This document shows, piece after piece, positions 60,801 to 64,000 of a stretch of 64,000 nt of DNA. The position numbers and the translations under genes are program-made. The first letter of the stretch is position 1, and each line of letters starts with the position of its first letter. The DNA lies in NCBI RefSeq assembly GCF_910592395.1, contig NC_088309.1:28088599-28152598 (forward strand). The letters run 5' to 3'. The notes under the pieces were generated by a model. The model ran no database searches, was not told the DNA's origin, and was given only the letters and a program-made list of their open reading frames with translations. This stretch comes from Lineus longissimus (lineage: Eukaryota > Nemertea > Pilidiophora > Heteronemertea > Lineidae).

Positions 60801-63214
60801 ATCAATGATGCAGGGGGGATCCAAACGACATATGGGTTCTGTCCATATCTATTCTAAGCATTAAAAAATCATAGTTTGACAAGCAAGGACCATCACATTT
60901 TGACATACAGGGTGACTATGAAGACAAAAACCAGCCACAGACAACTAGATGAGCATAGCTGATTGTGACGGCCTGGTAGTATAAAGGCATCCGCTTCGTC
61001 AAAGATCATCGGTTCTGAGACCACCAAGACATGTAGCCTGCCACAATTCATTCGTAATGTTTTACACCACTTCTTTATTCAGTACTAACCACCAAGAACA
61101 CGGACAAAACCCTAACAAAACACAGAACTTGTACACAACATAAACCAACTAAAATTGATCCAAACTCATGCTCAGCGGAAATCCAAAAGGCATCTTACAC
61201 TTTACTCGAGGTATCTTTTAATTTCCTTGGTCTAGAAGACAACGTAAATTACAACCAGCTTAATTATTGTGCCATCCTTTTGATGGGGGTTTTCTTTGAC
61301 TGACATGACTGAGGCATGCATGACAACAAATATAGGCACAACATGACTTGATTTAACACCATACAACACTTAAAGCAACATACATTGACTGTACCATGTA
61401 TGATTTATAAAGACAAGGCTCAGTTAATCACTTTGATCTGACCAAACAAGCTATTTTATACTGTGGCTTAAACTATATTTCTTCAGGGAAGGAACCAAGG
61501 AGTCCTTCATCTAAACTGAGTACCGCCCCAGTACCTCTGAAAGACCAAAACAGGTTTGTGGCAACACTGAAAGTAATACACCAAAATGAACAAAAGTAAC
61601 AAAAATAACAACATCTAGAGAAACACAATGCATTCCTACATGTACTTAGCCTTGGTCGTCTCATGTCTCTCTTTACTGAAGGGAAATAAAAGAACATTTC
61701 AATGTACAGGGAATCAAGTAGAAGATGGTGTACAACCCGGCACAAAGGTCTAATATCAGGCAGGGCTCCAAAGCATACTAGCTCTAGGGAACTGCATTAG
61801 ATACACCAGTACCTTACATAGCATACATCTAGTCTCATAAGTACAAAGCCTTCCAATAACTCTTTGATGTTCAACCATATTGCTGGCATTATTGTATCAT
61901 TTGTTATTTTTCCTGTTATTACCTTTTCCTCATTTCTTTTCATAACTGCGGCCCCAATTCTATTCAACAAAGGAAAGCTATATCCCCAAACGAGATGTCG
62001 ATACTTACTGTACTGGGTCGCGAGCATTTGGCTTACGTCGCCCTTGTTTGTTCTGCCCTGGATCAAGGAGAGAGTGCTCCCAGATGCTGTTAGCTCCTTG
62101 GCTAACCAGCTGGTGGACCATCTAAATAGAAAAGCACATTGTCAATGAGGGCAAGTGATTCAGTGAGAAGAAGTGACATACTCCGGTGATCCAAAGTGAC
62201 TGTAACTTTGTCCCTCTGACTCCCAGGTGCAAGTTTGCATCTTTGTCCCACTGACATTGATGTCAGGCAATCTTAGTCTATTAAGTTCCTTTGACTCTTT
62301 ACAATGACTGTTAAGTTAAGGCAAAGACTGCTGAATACAAAATATGAGGGAGGTCATAGGTCTACATCAGAGAGGTCACTTCACATGAGTGACAAAAAGG
62401 AGAAGGGCTTTCTCAATATTGTAACAAGCAGATGAGATGGAATGAGTGCAGGCTAACTCCTCCATTTGATGCATGATTTCCAGTGTTAACAATGGGCTTG
62501 TACCTGTAACTCTGTGGGATTCCATGATCCTTTCTTCAGGGACTTGACTTGTGATATGTGCCGTCCAAGGCTTCTGTGCACACTGCAGCATTCATCACAT
62601 ATTAGAACGCCACGGTTGATAGAGGCCCATGTAGGATCTAAAAAAGACAAAATGTTGAAAAATTCTAAACATTTTATGTTTATTTTCGTAAATGAAAAGA
62701 AGTACATTTACAATAATGTGTGTGAAAGTGCTACTATGAGACAATTTATGTGAGCTGAACTTCTGGCCTGGCCTGGCATAGTCTTTGATTCATTAGAAGT
62801 TTCACCACAAAGGCAAAGCCAAAGAATGCCAAGTGGATCTAGCATTAGTAAAAGGACAGGCCTGCCCTACTGCTGTTCGACTTCAAATGTTGTTCGACTT
62901 CGAACAGCATTCCGGGAGTCAAACGAGGAAATTGAAATGTGACCACACACCCAACCTGATGATATTGTACACTCATCCCAGCAACCGTGAATAGACCGGA
63001 TCATTGATGATTCACACAGGTAATCATGGCTTCACCATACACGACCTGTACCAATTGTACACTGTGCACTCTGTAGTGCAAAACAAGAGGAGCCAGACTC
63101 AGACGACGAATCTCAAACCCCTCCTAAAAGCACTGCAAACTTGAACACCACATTACCTAGGGCACTGCAATCTGCACATATGTCACTAGTGGGTCGTATT
63201 TTCCCTCTTGACAT
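51840..63214 (-). CDS. GIT: GIT ArfGAP scaffold (GRK-interacting), complete, 15 exons, 788 residues
   Basis: Orthologue of GIT1/GIT2. It stimulates Arf GTP hydrolysis and, with PIX, scaffolds Rac/PAK, paxillin and GRK signalling at adhesions and synapses. Exons: 63214-63157, 62637-62504, 62121-62009, 59965-59866, 59677-59591, 59471-59341, 59173-58813, 58611-58482, 57946-57851, 56387-56206, 53600-53466, 53218-53018, 52770-52714, 52526-52204, 52098-51840; 2367 nt in frame. ArfGAP zinc finger: Cys13, 16, 33, 36 (CADC, CDEC) with the catalytic Arg in SVHRSLGRH. Ankyrin repeats follow in exons 5-7 (TNNVETCLRLLSLGADPN, LHVAAASGQA). Then come the Spa2-homology region (LAKAAKKKLQALSNHLFEE), YDSVASDED, a coiled coil (exon 11) and the C-terminal paxillin-binding bundle (CSDKIHAAVLDMA, QQVIQCAYDIAKGAKQLV). 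Length matches human GIT1 (about 760). Exon 9 is an apparent extra copy of part of exon 10. Confidence 0.96.
53601..56205. other. GIT intron 10
   Basis: A 2.6-kb intron containing plus-strand protein-like frames at 55106-55366 and 55387-55704, listed separately. The rest shows no recognisable gene. Confidence 0.5.
55387..55704 (+). other. Coding-like frame on the opposite strand inside GIT intron 10
   Basis: An open frame from the TGA at 55384 to the TAG at 55702 encodes a protein-like sequence (DPFHQAFYCPSPSATSKQ, then NKNMYLTSVNEIMEEGE and NSYTAKQTIKRRNEW). A splice donor (GTAAGC) sits in phase 0 after RRNEW, and a possible acceptor (CATCATAG) lies before DPFHQ. I do not recognise the family; an exon of a nested gene or of a transposon-derived gene are both possible. 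The frame at 55106-55366 just upstream, ATG-started, may belong with it. Confidence 0.3.
57319..57579. repeat. 40-bp minisatellite in GIT intron 9
   Basis: Six and a half to seven tandem units of AACTGGACTCAGTGATCAGG followed by AGTATCCCGTGATCATACTG. The first unit is the most diverged (CGGTGATCAAAGG) and the last is cut after AGTGATCA. The internal TGATCA/CGTGATCA words give each unit short self-complementarity. Confidence 0.9.
57851..57946 (-). other. GIT: GIT exon 9, probable alternative cassette
   Basis: A 96-nt exon bounded by good splice sites, in phase 1 on both sides, so exon 8 can join exon 10 directly without breaking the frame. It encodes SDDSSLYDSVASQ, repeating SDDEPLYDSVASDE of exon 10. 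Confidence 0.75.
59966..62008. other. GIT intron 3
   Basis: A 2.0-kb intron between the ArfGAP exon 3 and exon 4. Short frames on both strands have no recognisable similarity. Confidence 0.5.
60985..61020 (+). repeat. Weak tRNA-like motif pair (possible SINE)
   Basis: GGCCTGGTAGTATAAAGGC resembles a degenerate Pol III A-box region, and CGGTTCTGAGACC about 25 bp later resembles a B box. It lies in GIT intron 3. No terminator or tail is obvious. Confidence 0.25.
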
Positions 63215-63730
63215 CAGGGATTCGATACATAGGTTTTCAAATCGGCAGAAAATAGGATGATTTTGATGACGGATTCTCTCAGAGAACAAGGAAAATAAGT
63301 AAGGTTAGTCTGTAAAGCTAGCCTCAAAAACAACATGTACGAAACTATGTTCAAGATGTATTGTTGATAGATCCTTTATCAACCCAAAAAGTGCATGTAA
63401 ATATGAGCCAAATATGCAAAACAGGTTGAATCGTGTAAAGCTTTAATCAACATGCACATAGATGAACGTTCATTGCATAACAGACAAACAACATATTGGT
63501 GCGCATCGAATCTCCGAATCTACGCTACAAGTTATTCGGGTACATCGAAAAAACTAACTTTATCAATTAATTCCCACAGTCTCGTTCCTATGTTCTTCAT
63601 TGGCGATGAGTCGGCGGCAGAAGGGTGTGGTCATACTCGTGCTCACTAATGGGGTAAGATCCCCGATAAGATTAGATATGGCCAAGAAGGCGACTGCCCT
63701 CGATGATCGTTGGGAAGTTGAAGAAGTGCT
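63215..63730. other. Upstream region of GIT
   Basis: Should include the GIT 5' UTR and promoter; no TATA-like or other element could be assigned with confidence. No coding frame is supported. Confidence 0.35.
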
Positions 63731-64000
63731 CTTCATCTTCATCTTCATCATCCTTATAATGATCGGGTTCCTTTCGGGACGTAATTGATCATATGGTGCT
63801 GTGTGCATGCGGAGCGATAAAACGTCTAGTCGGTGCGGTTTAAAAACTATGTACAATCTTCTGAATTCTCTAAAGTCCCGGGAGGGTGGATAGCTGGGAC
63901 TTGAAGGCCTCAAAGTTATCCAGCGTCCTCATATCTTCTGGGAGACGGTTCCACATAGGGATGGTTCGGTGGAAGAATTAGGATTGGCGCTCTTGGCGCT
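63731..64000 (-). mobile_element. 3' end of a degenerate LINE retrotransposon
   Basis: Read on the minus strand from the window edge, the frame gives FFHRTIPMWNRLPEDMRT and then NFEAFKSQLSTLPGL followed by a stop (63870-63872). This is the conserved tail of the reverse-transcriptase ORF in many animal LINEs of CR1/Jockey/L2 type. A TAA sits one codon before FFHRT, so the copy is dead or old. The 3' UTR ends in GATGAA repeats (63731-63755), typical of such elements. The remainder extends beyond the window. Confidence 0.75.

Overview
The window looks like genomic DNA from an invertebrate bilaterian, probably marine and plausibly a spiralian such as a mollusc, brachiopod or annelid. Its genes are split by short GT-AG introns, animal-specific families are present (GIT ArfGAP scaffold, opsins, nicotinic receptor, monocarboxylate transporter), and the spaces between genes are filled with foldback elements, terminal-inverted-repeat elements, tRNA-derived repeats and a LINE tail. 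The exact phylum cannot be fixed from sequence reading alone. No rRNA gene, intact tRNA gene or CRISPR array was recognised. Exon models were built by hand from reading frame, splice dinucleotides and phase; seven complete models have total coding lengths divisible by three.

Layout. 1-2.7 kb: 3' part of a monocarboxylate-transporter-like gene (+), converging on an intronless orphan rhodopsin-class GPCR (-, 2.8-3.8 kb). 4.5-5.1 kb: a large foldback element. 6.9-12.3 kb and 18.5-21.1 kb: two tandem six-exon opsin paralogues (-) with identical intron phases. Both keep the retinal-binding lysine but lack both classical counterion positions, the DRY motif and the NPxxY proline. The first carries an intronic 71-bp minisatellite derived from its own exon 5 boundary; the second carries a decayed duplicate of exon 2 and a long hairpin just after its stop. 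The space between them (12.3-18.4 kb) is repeat-rich.

22.8-23.9 kb: a small secreted protein with a PAN/apple-like signature (+). 24.7-25.9 kb: a type II membrane DXD-motif glycosyltransferase in one coding exon (+). 26.3-26.9 kb: a four-pass membrane protein (-). 28.1-30.4 kb: a nicotinic-type cys-loop receptor alpha-like subunit (-), lacking only its signal-peptide exon. 30.4-41.9 kb: about 11.5 kb without a convincing gene, holding tRNA-derived and small inverted-repeat elements.

42.0-46.0 kb: an unrecognised minus-strand gene with at least two exons. 47.2-50.1 kb: a CARD-like plus coiled-coil protein (+). 51.8-63.2 kb: a complete 15-exon GIT1/GIT2 orthologue (-, 788 residues), with a duplicated phase 1-1 exon that could be an alternative cassette and a 40-bp minisatellite beside it. 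The right edge cuts into the 3' end of a degenerate LINE (-).

Several neighbours are signalling or neuronal membrane proteins (opsins, orphan GPCR, nicotinic subunit, and GIT, which links GPCR kinases, Arf and focal or synaptic complexes), but nothing in the sequence shows that they act together; only the opsin pair is clearly related by duplication.
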